From contig RECG01000017.1 in the NCBI GenBank assembly GCA_007692425.1, positions 1 through 60,353 on the forward strand: DNA of 60,353 nt, written 5' to 3'. The notes below the pieces were generated by a model. It ran no database searches. It was not told the DNA's origin and saw only the letters and a program-made list of their open reading frames with translations. The translations under genes were made by a program, and so were the position numbers. The stretch is from Acholeplasmataceae bacterium (GTDB taxonomy: Bacteria > Bacillota_I > Bacilli_A > Acholeplasmatales > Acholeplasmataceae). Below, piece after piece: positions 51,912-59,621 of this stretch. Position 1 is the stretch's first letter; each line of letters begins with the position of its first letter.

Positions 51912-52907
51912 TTTGACCCGGCCCAGACCAAGACGCTTGTAAACCTTCAACATCTTGATGCGGGCGATCTCTTTCGCCCGTTTGGCCCCCTCATCGAGCA
52001 CCTGGTCTAAAAGCGGATGCTTGATCAGTTCATGATACCGTTCCTGAATCGGTCTGAGCGTGTCGACCACGATCTCGGCCAGATCGGCCTTGAAGGTGGC
52101 ATAACTGGACTCAGCGTAACGCTTCTCCAAATCCTTGATCGACAAATCGGCAAGCGAAGCATAGATGGTCAGGAGGTTGCTGATGCCGGGCTTGTGCTTG
52201 ACATCATACCTGATCGTGCCTTCGGAATCCGTGACCGCGCTCTTGATCTTGTTCTTGACAGCATTCAGATCATCCAAAAGCAAAATATAACTCTTGGGAT
52301 TGTCATGACTCTTATCCATTTTCTTATCGGGCTCGGTCAATGATTTGATGCGGGCGCCGGTCTTCGGGAAAAACGGTTCGGGCACGACAAACGTCTGTCC
52401 ATGGGCGTTGTTGAAACGGATCGCCAGATTCCTGGTCAGTTCGACATGTTGTTTCTGGTCATCGCCGATCGGCACGATGTCCGCGTCATAGAGCAGGATA
52501 TCGGCCGCCATCAAGGCGGGATAGGTCATCAACGATGTCCGGATGCCTTCGGTCTGACGTCCTTTTTTGTCTTTGTATTGCGTCATCCGTTCCATTTCAC
52601 CGATATAGGCGGTGGATTCCATGACATAGCTGAGCATGACGTGTTCGGGTATTTCCGACTGGATGAAGAGATTGACCCGCCCCGGATCTAGTCCGCAGGC
52701 CATATAAACCGCCGCCACGCTTTTGATGTTATGGCGCAGCTGGCCCTTGTCCTGTGGTGTGGTGATCGCATGCAAATCCGCGATAAAAATGAAGAATTCC
52801 GTATCCGGCAACTCATCTTGCAGTTTGACAAATTGACGCAGGGCGCCGATGTAATTGCCCAAGGTCAGTTGTCCGGTGGGCTTGATACCCGACAATAAAC
52901 GTTTCAT
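51909..52907 (-). CDS. trpS: Tryptophanyl-tRNA synthetase
   Basis: 332-aa class I synthetase. S-G-I-K-P-T-G-Q-L-T-L-G-N-Y (HIGH equivalent), G-D-D-Q-K-Q-H-V-E-L-T-R and K-K-M-D-K-S (KMSKS) are present. The ATG at 52907 has AGGAGG seven nt upstream. The upstream frame runs into the T-box leader. Regulated by a Trp-specific T-box. Confidence 0.97.
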   Translation of the reverse strand: MKRLLSGIKPTGQLTLGNYIGALRQFVKLQDELPDTEFFIFIADLHAITTPQDKGQLRHNIKSVAAVYMACGLDPGRVNLFIQSEIPEHVMLSYVMESTAYIGEMERMTQYKDKKGRQTEGIRTSLMTYPALMAADILLYDADIVPIGDDQKQHVELTRNLAIRFNNAHGQTFVVPEPFFPKTGARIKSLTEPDKKMDKSHDNPKSYILLLDDLNAVKNKIKSAVTDSEGTIRYDVKHKPGISNLLTIYASLADLSIKDLEKRYAESSYATFKADLAEIVVDTLRPIQERYHELIKHPLLDQVLDEGAKRAKEIARIKMLKVYKRLGLGRVK

Positions 52908-53126
52908 GACCATACCTCCTTGATATAAGAAAACGCCCTTAGAAAAACCTAAGGACGTATGATTACGCGGTGCCACCTTAGTTCCGGGAAATCCCGGCCC
53001 TCAATGCCGTTAAAGCCGGCTGACTGTACACTCCGAGGACCCATTTCAATCTGGTGATGCGGCCGGCTCTCACCAACCCGGCTCGCTTGACGCATCAATC
53101 AGACGTACTCTTCCTCTTCGACGTGC
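52908..53126 (-). promoter_or_regulatory. T-box riboswitch, tryptophan-specific, of trpS
   Basis: On the minus strand the hallmark T-box sequence AGGTGGCACCGCG is complete (around 52967-52980). Stem I with G-A-G-C-C-G-G-G and a specifier region G-A-A-A-TGG-G (TGG = plus 53041-53043) lies upstream. The terminator hairpin CCTTAGG/CTAAGG followed by GCGTTTT lies just before the trpS ribosome site (52928-52962). Uncharged tRNA-Trp would favour the antiterminator and switch trpS on. Confidence 0.93.
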
Positions 53127-53132
53127 ATGTTT

Positions 53133-53161
53133 ATTATACATCAAACGGACAGCGTTGTCCA
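53133..53161 (-). promoter_or_regulatory. Promoter of trpS
   Basis: On the minus strand TGGACA, 17-nt spacer, TATAAT, right after the pepF stop. Transcription begins near 53126. Confidence 0.75.
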
Positions 53162-54925
53162 TCATTCATTCAAGGCTTTTTCCAATTGGTCGATCAAATG
53201 ATTGAAACGGTTGATGACCGCCATGAAAGTCTCTTTGTCGGTCAGGTCGGCGCCAGCCTTGGCGGCCTGATTGACGGGGTAGTCGCTACCGCCTGATTTC
53301 AGCAGGTCAAGGTATTGTGTCATCGCGCCGTCAACCTTGTTTTTCACATTCTCATAAATCTTGAGCGATGCGCTGTAAGACGTCGCGTATTGATAGACAT
53401 AGAAGGGCGTGTGAAACAAATGCGGGATGTAAGCCCAGACATAAGGCTTGTATCCTTCCTCGGTGATGTCGATGTCATAGTAGTGTTTGTACAAGTCGAT
53501 CATGATCTTCGATAGCGTCGATTCGGTGATCGGCACACCCTTTTCGACCAGTTCATTGGCCTTGAATTCATACGTGGCGAACAAGGTCTGACGGAAGAAG
53601 GTTCCCATGATGCCGTCAATCGCCTTTTCAATCAATGCGATCTTCTGAGCCTTGCTTTCCGCCTTTGAAATCAGGTAGTCGAGCAAGACATGTTCGTTGA
53701 AGGTCGAAGCGATTTCAGCCACGAAGATCGTGTAATCCGCCGTCGCCATCGGTTGATGCCTGTTGGCATAGAGCGTGTGCGCACTATGACCAGCCTCATG
53801 GGCGAGCGTGAAGACCGCATCCAATGTCTCGTCATGGTTCAACAAGATGTAAGGATGGAAACCATACAGTCCTGATGAATAGGCACCGGTCCGTTTGCCA
53901 TCTTGGGGATAAGCGTCGACAAAGCCTTCTTCCAACGCCTCTTTTTGATTATTGACGAAGGTCTCATCCAAGTTTTTGATGGCTTCAAAGAACAGTCTGC
54001 GGGCTTCTTCATAGCTGTATTTGGTATCATCTTTGGCCAACATCAGGAAACGGTCATAAGTCCGATACTTGTCCAGACCGAGATGCTTTCTGCGCAGTTC
54101 GATATAACGTTTGATCGGTGCCGTGTTTTCATAAGCGGCATCTTTCAAGTTATGAAAGACAGTTGTGGGAATGTTGTTTTTAAACAACGCGGCATCCAAG
54201 GCCGATGGATACTTGCGTGACTTGTATTGGGCGGCCTGGTGCTGCAATACCAGGTTGTAGGTGGCGGCGAACGCCGACTTGTTGTCCTTGTATCGTTTGA
54301 AAGCCGCTTCGAAGACCTTTTGACGGTCTTCAGCCGTGGGCAGCGTCGGGATGAGCGAACGGAAGTTCGACAACGTGACGGTCACTTCCTTGCCATCACT
54401 CAAGGTCACCGTCTGATCGACGGCATCAATGATGGACAATGATTGATGCAACGAACTGGGCACACCACGTGTCGGTGCGAAGTTGGCCAGCAATTGTTCC
54501 TGCACGCCATCCAAGACATGTTTTTGCTGGAAGAAGAGTTTCTCCATCGGAAAGCGATAAGTCTTCAAGAAATCGTCGCGATTGACAAAATCCATGACCT
54601 TCTCTTCACCGAGAGCAATGATCTCAGGCGAGACATAAGCCGTCTTCTGGTTGAGGTTCGCAAACATCAACATGACCTGCTGGCTTTTCGAAAGCTTGTC
54701 TTGGTCCTTGAGGTTGAGGTCGCTGTTGAGATGGATATAGCCATACAACCGATACATCAGCTTGACGGCTGCCTCCTGGGCTTCATAATAAGCCTTGAAT
54801 GTGTCATACTCATGAAGCTTGCCGGCAAACGAAGCGAGCTTCTCAATATGACCGGGCAATTGTTTCAAGTCTTCCTCCCAGGCTTCCAAGCCGGGATAGA
54901 AGGGGGATAGATCCCATTTTGACAT
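53162..54925 (-). CDS. pepF: Oligoendopeptidase F
   Basis: 587-aa M3 zinc metallopeptidase of the cytosol that cleaves oligopeptides. The zinc site A-H-E-A-G-H-S with downstream Glu (E-I-A-S-T-F-N-E) is intact, and the N-terminus W-D-L-S-P-F-Y is standard for PepF. The ATG at 54925 is used; an ATG nine codons upstream has its AAGGA directly abutting. It fits with the Opp importer: imported peptides are trimmed here. No separate terminator is seen between it and trpS, which has its own promoter. Confidence 0.95.
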   Translation of the reverse strand: MSKWDLSPFYPGLEAWEEDLKQLPGHIEKLASFAGKLHEYDTFKAYYEAQEAAVKLMYRLYGYIHLNSDLNLKDQDKLSKSQQVMLMFANLNQKTAYVSPEIIALGEEKVMDFVNRDDFLKTYRFPMEKLFFQQKHVLDGVQEQLLANFAPTRGVPSSLHQSLSIIDAVDQTVTLSDGKEVTVTLSNFRSLIPTLPTAEDRQKVFEAAFKRYKDNKSAFAATYNLVLQHQAAQYKSRKYPSALDAALFKNNIPTTVFHNLKDAAYENTAPIKRYIELRRKHLGLDKYRTYDRFLMLAKDDTKYSYEEARRLFFEAIKNLDETFVNNQKEALEEGFVDAYPQDGKRTGAYSSGLYGFHPYILLNHDETLDAVFTLAHEAGHSAHTLYANRHQPMATADYTIFVAEIASTFNEHVLLDYLISKAESKAQKIALIEKAIDGIMGTFFRQTLFATYEFKANELVEKGVPITESTLSKIMIDLYKHYYDIDITEEGYKPYVWAYIPHLFHTPFYVYQYATSYSASLKIYENVKNKVDGAMTQYLDLLKSGGSDYPVNQAAKAGADLTDKETFMAVINRFNHLIDQLEKALNE

Positions 54926-55039
54926 ACAGATATCATTCCTTTCCTTTGACATTCCTTTTCCATTATAACAAACATCGTGGAAAACATTGTTCGAAATGAG
55001 CCGAATTATGTAAAATCATGATAAATCACCCGCCTCGTC

Positions 55040-55068
55040 TTGTATTTGCAGTCAATCCGTCATATAAT
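55040..55068 (+). promoter_or_regulatory. Promoter of spx
   Basis: TTGTAT, 17-nt spacer, TATAAT. The 70-nt leader contains a small hairpin (GCTATAGG/CCTATGC, about 55110-55131) just ahead of AAGGAGG. Confidence 0.7.
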
Positions 55069-55148
55069 AAAGCGACAGGTGGCATCATCTGCTAAAGACA
55101 CTTGCGTGCTATAGGCTGAAACCTATGCTCCAAAAGGAGGAAGACAAT

Positions 55149-55610
55149 ATGATCACCATCTATACAACACCCAGCTGTTCATCTTGTCGGAAAGCGAAAA
55201 AGTGGCTTGATGATCATAAGATCGCATATGAAGAGCGAAATCTTTTCAACCAACGCATCACCGAAGAAGACATCGATCGCATGCTGGAAAACGCGGAAAA
55301 CGGCTTCGAGGATATCATTTCCACCCGTTCCAAGGTATTCAAGGAACAGTCTCTCGATGTCGAAGACATGCGTATCAGCGAGCTCAAGGCGTTCATCATC
55401 GACAATCCCAGCGTCTTGAAGCGGCCCATCATCATCGACGGTGAAAAAATGCAAGTTGGCTACAATGATGAGGAAATCCGGGTTTTCATTCCCAGACGAC
55501 TCAGGGAACTCATCATGTGTATGGATTGCCCGCAAGGGGAGAATTGTGACTATCAAAGCGCACTACGTCGCTATTTCGCAGAAATCAGCAACAAACGCCA
55601 ATCAGCATGA
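55149..55610 (+). CDS. spx: Spx/ArsC-family regulator with Cys-containing C-terminal tail
   Basis: 153-aa thioredoxin-fold protein. The redox switch C-S-S-C (Cys10, Cys13) and N-terminus I-T-I-Y-T-T-P-S-C are those of Spx, which binds RNA polymerase alpha and reprograms transcription under thiol stress. R-P-I-I-I-D-G and G-Y-N-D-E-E-I are conserved. Compared with Bacillus Spx (131 aa) it has about 20 extra C-terminal residues, including C-M-D-C-P-Q-G-E-N-C, a possible metal or second redox site. The ATG at 55149 has AAGGAGG upstream. Confidence 0.88.
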   Translation: MITIYTTPSCSSCRKAKKWLDDHKIAYEERNLFNQRITEEDIDRMLENAENGFEDIISTRSKVFKEQSLDVEDMRISELKAFIIDNPSVLKRPIIIDGEKMQVGYNDEEIRVFIPRRLRELIMCMDCPQGENCDYQSALRRYFAEISNKRQSA

Positions 55611-55640
55611 AAAACACGGGAACTCCGGTTCCCGTTTTTC
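55611..55640 (+). terminator. Terminator of spx
   Basis: ACGGGAAC-TCCG-GTTCCCGT with T-run right after the stop. Confidence 0.87.
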
Positions 55641-55644
55641 ATGC

Positions 55645-55675
55645 AAAAAAAAAGATCCTTGCCGGATCATTTTTC
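55645..55675 (-). terminator. Terminator of the Cys-tailed membrane protein
   Basis: On the minus strand GATCC-GGCAA-GGATC followed by nine T. It overlaps the end of the gene. Confidence 0.78.
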
Positions 55676-56116
55676 TTTCGTTTCTTCGCATTCACATTCC
55701 TGACAGCATTCATGATCCTTGCAGCACCCAAGCAAGAAATGTGAATAGTAACCTAGTCCGACTGACGCCAAGATCAAGACGAAACTGATAACATAAGTGG
55801 TACGGATGGCGGGGGCATGATCAATCGGGATGAACAAGGTGTCGGTCACGATGATGCCATGATTGAGATGGAACATGAACAGGACGGTCATGAGGATGGT
55901 CGATGCCAAAAGGAAATGTCTGTTATTGAAATACCAACCGACCCAGATCAACATCAAAGGCAACAACAACTTCAACGTCTGCGGCATGGCCTGCATATCA
56001 GCCTGATTGCTTGCAAAAGCATTGAACCAGAGCTGGGTTCTAATCAGTAATGATATCAAAAAAATCACGCTGACGAGGACGGCAGTGATGAAATAAAGTA
56101 GACTACGTTCTTTCAT
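55667..56116 (-). CDS. Small membrane protein with cysteine-rich cytoplasmic tail
   Basis: 149 aa with four predicted membrane segments (about 7-26, 50-65, 72-92 and 108-128). The tail of about 20 residues carries six cysteines (G-C-C-K-D-H-E-C-C-Q-E-C-E-C) and many acidic residues. The ATG at 56116 has AGGAGGTG upstream. No family is recognised. The tail looks able to bind metal or form disulfides. It is convergent with spx, so a link with thiol or metal stress is an inference from position only. Confidence 0.65.
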   Translation of the reverse strand: MKERSLLYFITAVLVSVIFLISLLIRTQLWFNAFASNQADMQAMPQTLKLLLPLMLIWVGWYFNNRHFLLASTILMTVLFMFHLNHGIIVTDTLFIPIDHAPAIRTTYVISFVLILASVGLGYYSHFLLGCCKDHECCQECECEETKEK

Positions 56117-56186
56117 GGACACCTCCTGCTTTCAAGTATTATTATAAATATATTATGGCTTAATGTCAATGTTAAGTGGGTTTTAT

Positions 56187-56216
56187 AAAAAAAAATAGCG
56201 GAAAATCGCTATCTTT
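56187..56216 (-). terminator. Terminator of the CYTH protein gene
   Basis: On the minus strand ATAGCG-ATTTTC-CGCTAT followed by T8, overlapping the stop codon. Confidence 0.75.
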
Positions 56217-56760
56217 TGCATATAAATGCCCTTTCACTCTTCCTTTTTGTCGGTAAAAAGGTAATGTCATGTTTTTCCAGAAAAGTTTCGAAAACACGCC
56301 ATCCCTCTTGATAACGGTTGACTTCATACTCGATTTCATAATCGACCACATTGCAATACTCGCACCGGTCGAGAAACAAGGTGCCTGATTCATAAGGGGT
56401 GCTGACACGGTAGTTGTCGAGACTGACCTTGAAGGTGACAAAGACATCGATGTCATCAAAATAATCTTTTGTTTGGAAGCCGTTTTCAATCATGTCCAAG
56501 GCCTGTTCAGGTGTCAGAAGAACGTGGTTCTCATAGGCCCCTTCCTCACTTTGGCTTTTGAGCGTCACCTTGAAAAAATGCTCGCCCTTCTGTCGAATTC
56601 TGAGCACGATCTGTTTTTGGTTGAGGGCATAGTCATCGGTGTCAAAATAATGGTTGGTCTGCTTGTATATATTGTTCTCAAGTTGAAACAGCGTCAGCAG
56701 TTCCTCATATTTTTCCTTGGGAATCACGGTCTTGAATTCGATTTCGATATTCCGGTTCAT
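56209..56760 (-). CDS. CYTH-domain protein (YjbK-like)
   Basis: 183-aa member of the CYTH (CyaB/thiamine triphosphatase) superfamily. The signature E-I-E-F-K is at the N-terminus, followed by alternating charged strands (Y-F-D-T, L-R-I-R, K-V-T-L-K), the metal-dependent triphosphate tunnel. Substrates in this group include inorganic triphosphate. The ATG at 56760 has GAAAGGTG upstream. It is divergent from gap. Confidence 0.87.
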   Translation of the reverse strand: MNRNIEIEFKTVIPKEKYEELLTLFQLENNIYKQTNHYFDTDDYALNQKQIVLRIRQKGEHFFKVTLKSQSEEGAYENHVLLTPEQALDMIENGFQTKDYFDDIDVFVTFKVSLDNYRVSTPYESGTLFLDRCEYCNVVDYEIEYEVNRYQEGWRVFETFLEKHDITFLPTKRKSERAFICKR

Positions 56761-56872
56761 GGCCACGCACCTTTCAGCGGATGTGCGACATTCGGCATCC
56801 AACATCATTATAACAAATGCCGCCCTGAAAGAAAAGCGGAATCCTTGACATTAGAGACAAACCATCCATAAG

Positions 56873-56886
56873 TAAAAACGTTTACA
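56873..56886 (+). promoter_or_regulatory. cre-like site upstream of gap
   Basis: TAAAAACGTTTACA matches the CcpA operator consensus TGWNANCGNTNWCA at all but the second position and is a perfect GTAAA/TTTAC palindrome when extended by one base. Its centre is about 65 bp upstream of the predicted start site, where CcpA usually activates (as at ackA and pta in Bacillus). Confidence 0.6.
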
Positions 56887-56910
56887 TCCACCAACCAAAA
56901 TCGAAGGTAT

Positions 56911-56938
56911 TTGTATTTTGTCGCGAACGTGTTAAAAT
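56911..56938 (+). promoter_or_regulatory. Promoter of gap
   Basis: TTGTAT, 16-nt spacer, TAAAAT, with the start codon 37 nt downstream of the -10. A second candidate further up (TTGACA at 56845 with weak TAAGTA) would place the cre site at its start. Confidence 0.55.
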
Positions 56939-56974
56939 ATGCTTGATGAAAAACATTCCAAGGAGGAAAATAAT

Positions 56975-57985
56975 ATGGCGATCAAAGTCGCAATCAATGG
57001 TTTTGGCCGGATCGGCCGTCTCGCTTATCGCTTGATGGCAGATGACAAGGCATTCAATGTCGTCGGCATCAATGACTTGACCGATGCCGAAACACTGGCG
57101 TATCTGCTCAAATATGATACGGCACAAGGTAGTTTCAAGACAGATGTCATCAGTTTCGAAGGATCGGATCTGGTGGTCGGAGACAAGAAGATTCCGATTT
57201 TCAGTGAAAAAGACCCCAAAGCACTTCCCTGGGGCAAGCTTGGTGTCGATGTCGTGCTTGAATGCACCGGATTCTTCACCAATGAGGAAAAAGCCGGCTG
57301 GCATCTGGAAGCCGGTGCCAAGAAAGTGGTTGTCAGCGCGCCCGCTTCAGGCAATGTCAAGACGATTGTCTATAATGTCAATGACGATACGCTTGATGGC
57401 ACTGAAAACATTTTGAGTGCAGCCTCATGCACCACCAACTGCCTGGCGCCCATCGCCAAGGTGCTCGATGACAATTTTGGCATCGTGCGTGGCATGATGA
57501 CCACCATCCATGCCTACACCAATGACCAGTCACTCATGGACCAACCCCACAAGAAGGGCATCATGTCCAGACGTGGACGGGCCGCCGCTGTCAGCGTCAT
57601 CCCCAGTTCCACTGGTGCGGCCAAGGCCATCGGTCTGGTGTTGCCGCAACTGAAAGGCAAACTGGACGGAACCGCCCTGCGTGTGCCGACGATCACCGGA
57701 TCGGTCATCGACCTGACTGTCGAACTCGCCAAAGAAGTCACGCTTGAAGACATCGATAACGCCTTCAAGGCCGCCGCCAATGAATCGTTGGCCTATGTCA
57801 GCGACCCGATTGTCTCCGCCGATGTCATCGGATCATTATATGGCTCGCTTTACGATGCCAATACGACCCAGATCGTCACCAGCGGTGGCAAGCAGCTGGT
57901 CAAGGTCATGGCCTGGTATGACAATGAAATGGGCTATGCGGCCCAATTGATCCGCATGGTACGCAAGCTGGCAAGCCTGATTTGA
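56975..57985 (+). CDS. gap: Glyceraldehyde-3-phosphate dehydrogenase
   Basis: 336-aa glycolytic enzyme making 1,3-bisphosphoglycerate, the substrate of Pgk encoded at 37 kb. I-N-G-F-G-R-I-G-R (Rossmann), S-A-A-S-C-T-T-N-C-L-A-P (catalytic Cys), the His in H-A-Y-T-N-D-Q and W-Y-D-N-E-M-G-Y are intact. The ATG at 56975 has AAGGAGG upstream. Monocistronic. Confidence 0.98.
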   Translation: MAIKVAINGFGRIGRLAYRLMADDKAFNVVGINDLTDAETLAYLLKYDTAQGSFKTDVISFEGSDLVVGDKKIPIFSEKDPKALPWGKLGVDVVLECTGFFTNEEKAGWHLEAGAKKVVVSAPASGNVKTIVYNVNDDTLDGTENILSAASCTTNCLAPIAKVLDDNFGIVRGMMTTIHAYTNDQSLMDQPHKKGIMSRRGRAAAVSVIPSSTGAAKAIGLVLPQLKGKLDGTALRVPTITGSVIDLTVELAKEVTLEDIDNAFKAAANESLAYVSDPIVSADVIGSLYGSLYDANTTQIVTSGGKQLVKVMAWYDNEMGYAAQLIRMVRKLASLI

Positions 57986-58025
57986 CCCATCTCAAAGCAT
58001 TGTTCAACTTGATTAAACAAATAAG

Positions 58026-58058
58026 AGACGCCCATCGTTGTGATGAGGCGTTTTTTTT
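58026..58058 (+). terminator. Terminator of gap
   Basis: ACGCC(C)ATC-GTTGT-GATGA-GGCGT followed by eight T. Confidence 0.87.
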
Positions 58059-58119
58059 GCGCAACAAGGCAAAATTCAGTATTGAATGAATGTTAATTCA
58101 TGAAAATCAAGCGAAAGTA

Positions 58120-58148
58120 TTGACATTATAACATCGATATTATAAAAT
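58120..58148 (+). promoter_or_regulatory. Promoter of the c-di-GMP-controlled secreted-protein operon
   Basis: TTGACA, 17-nt spacer, TAAAAT. The start would be near 58155, leaving a small hairpin (ATGCAAG-AA-CTTCGCAT, 58159-58176) before the riboswitch aptamer. Confidence 0.78.
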
Positions 58149-58181
58149 TGAGTCGAGATGCAAGAACTTCGCATTTCATTT

Positions 58182-58262
58182 CATAATGTTAAAGGCAAAC
58201 CTGGGGAAACCCAGCGACGCAAAACTATAGGGCCTGAAATGGTAGCCAGTTGTCATTACGTT
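58182..58262 (+). promoter_or_regulatory. Cyclic di-GMP-I (GEMM-I) riboswitch aptamer
   Basis: The conserved core is plainly visible: A-AGGCAAACC, a CTGGG-GAAA-CCCAG hairpin with GNRA tetraloop, GCGACGCAAA, then the P3 stem ACTAT/ATGGT around the tetraloop receptor AGGGCCTGAAA, and ATGGTAGCCAGTTGTC. The P1 closing strands are AATG and CATT. The base equivalent to G20 of the Vibrio Vc2 aptamer is G (58194), which favours c-di-GMP over cGAMP. It stands 133 bp ahead of the first secreted-protein gene with an expression platform between. Confidence 0.92.
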
Positions 58263-58266
58263 GAAA

Positions 58267-58368
58267 ACCCGTATAACGGGTCGATTCTGACGTTTGATAT
58301 CTGGATTTTTATTTGCAAAAAACAGAGAGTCAACGTCAGTGTCGAAAGCAGACATGTTGACTCTTTTG
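58267..58368 (+). promoter_or_regulatory. Expression platform: terminator and competing antiterminator
   Basis: After a small hairpin (CCCG-TATAA-CGGG, 58268-58280), CTGACGTT (58287-58294) can pair with AACGTCAG (58332-58339). The latter overlaps the left arm of an intrinsic terminator, AGAGTCAAC (58326-58334) with GTTGACTCT (58356-58364), inner TGTC/GACA, then TTTT. The two structures exclude each other, the arrangement of a transcription-control switch. Whether c-di-GMP turns it on or off cannot be read directly. Confidence 0.7.
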
Positions 58369-58394
58369 CTTGAATAAAGGAAGGAGGCGGAAGC

Positions 58395-58979
58395 TTGCGC
58401 AGTGCGAGATTGGCGCAAGGAGTGATCATTGTCGTGCTGTTGATTGCCTTGGGATTCACTTCCACCGCAGCGTTCGCCTATTGGCAAGACGTGACAAGTC
58501 TTGGCAATGTCCAAATCGAATTCAGCGGCGAAGATGCAACCCTGGAAATTGTCGAGCTTCATGAAACCTTTACAGGCAAGCTCGTACCTGAAGGACGCGC
58601 CTACTTCACAGATGAAGTCGAAGAAGTCGTCCTGCAGTACCAGGTGAGTATCAGCAGGGAGTTGGCACGGACAATGAACCTCATTGTCGAGGCGACACAA
58701 GTTTTGATTGAAGGTGACGATACGTATGCGCATCTGGTGGAAATCACCATCGATGGCAGCAAGAACAAAGTCGTCAGAGACATCTTCAATGAACTCGTGG
58801 TCGTCACTGTCACGGTAAGACTGATCGAACCGATTGACGCAGCAGAAGCTGCATTACTGGGTTTAGATCCCGAACGTGTGAATGTCGAAGATTCGGTTGC
58901 GGCATATCATGCGATTAAAGGGAAGACGGTCACGATTACATTAGGATTTGGTGTACAACCGAAAACAAATGGTAATTAA
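58395..58979 (+). CDS. Secreted protein with SipW-type signal (first of three)
   Basis: 194 aa. The start is TTG at 58395 with AAGGAGG upstream. An N-terminal basic region, a hydrophobic segment and the end F-A-Y-W-Q-D resemble the signal peptides of TasA/CalY-type proteins, which a SipW-like peptidase processes. The mature part (about 160 aa) is beta-rich and contains L-V-P-E-G-R-A-Y-F, V-V-L-Q-Y-Q-V-S-I, then an acidic C-terminal half. No known domain is certain. It is the first gene after the c-di-GMP riboswitch, suggesting a surface or matrix component. Confidence 0.78.
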   Translation: MRSARLAQGVIIVVLLIALGFTSTAAFAYWQDVTSLGNVQIEFSGEDATLEIVELHETFTGKLVPEGRAYFTDEVEEVVLQYQVSISRELARTMNLIVEATQVLIEGDDTYAHLVEITIDGSKNKVVRDIFNELVVVTVTVRLIEPIDAAEAALLGLDPERVNVEDSVAAYHAIKGKTVTITLGFGVQPKTNGN

Positions 58980-59019
58980 AAACAAAAAATAAAAAGGAAA
59001 TTTAAAAGGAGATTTTAAA

Positions 59020-59541
59020 ATGAGACAAAGAAAGTTAGTGATTGGTTTATTGGTTATTTTGGCATTGGTGACGTCTTCGTTCACCTATGCATATTGGTTA
59101 GATGGTATCACTCAAGCCACCAACACACCAGGTACAGTCACGATTGGTGAAGCTGGTGAAACCACAGTGACATTATTATTTGATGAAGCTTCTGAAGGTG
59201 ATTTGGTTCCCGATGGATACACAGGTGAAAGTACTTCTGTTTTGACATTTGATGTCGAATGGGATGCTGATGTTGCAGGCACTGCAGGTGGCTCAGGCAC
59301 ACTCGCTGTTTCAATCATTTCATATACGCTGGGTACATTGTCAGAAGAACAAATTGACCTTATGTTTGACATTAGCATCACAGCTGGTAATGGTGCTGCC
59401 ATTTCTGTTGGTGGAGGCGTTGTCAATGTACAAATCACTGTCTTCTTTGAAAACGAACCCGCAACACAAGCTATTTATGATCAAGTAGCCAACGGAACAC
59501 TATCTATCACGGTCAGCGTTACAGTTACCCCGAATACTTAA
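59020..59541 (+). CDS. Secreted protein with SipW-type signal (second of three)
   Basis: 173 aa. Signal segment ends in T-Y-A-Y-W-L-D; the mature part is small, acidic and Thr/Val/Gly-rich (beta-sandwich-like). It shares with the upstream protein the L-V-P-E/D-G motif and a beta strand-rich profile, so the two are probably distant paralogues. Its Gly/Ala/Thr composition suits a fibre-forming subunit. AAAAGGAG precedes the ATG. Third positions are visibly more AT-rich than in the housekeeping genes, hinting at a different origin or high expression bias. Confidence 0.8.
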   Translation: MRQRKLVIGLLVILALVTSSFTYAYWLDGITQATNTPGTVTIGEAGETTVTLLFDEASEGDLVPDGYTGESTSVLTFDVEWDADVAGTAGGSGTLAVSIISYTLGTLSEEQIDLMFDISITAGNGAAISVGGGVVNVQITVFFENEPATQAIYDQVANGTLSITVSVTVTPNT

Positions 59542-59574
59542 TAGTTAAAATATAACCATTTTATAATTAAATTT

Positions 59575-59598
59575 GAGCAGTTTTTTAGACTGCTTTGA
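59575..59598 (+). terminator. Weak terminator or attenuator between second and third secreted-protein genes
   Basis: AGCAGT-TTTTTAG-ACTGCT followed by TTT. The short stem and short T-run would allow partial read-through, giving more of the second protein than of the third. Confidence 0.5.
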
Positions 59599-59621
59599 TT
59601 GGTGTGAATCGAGGTGAAATC

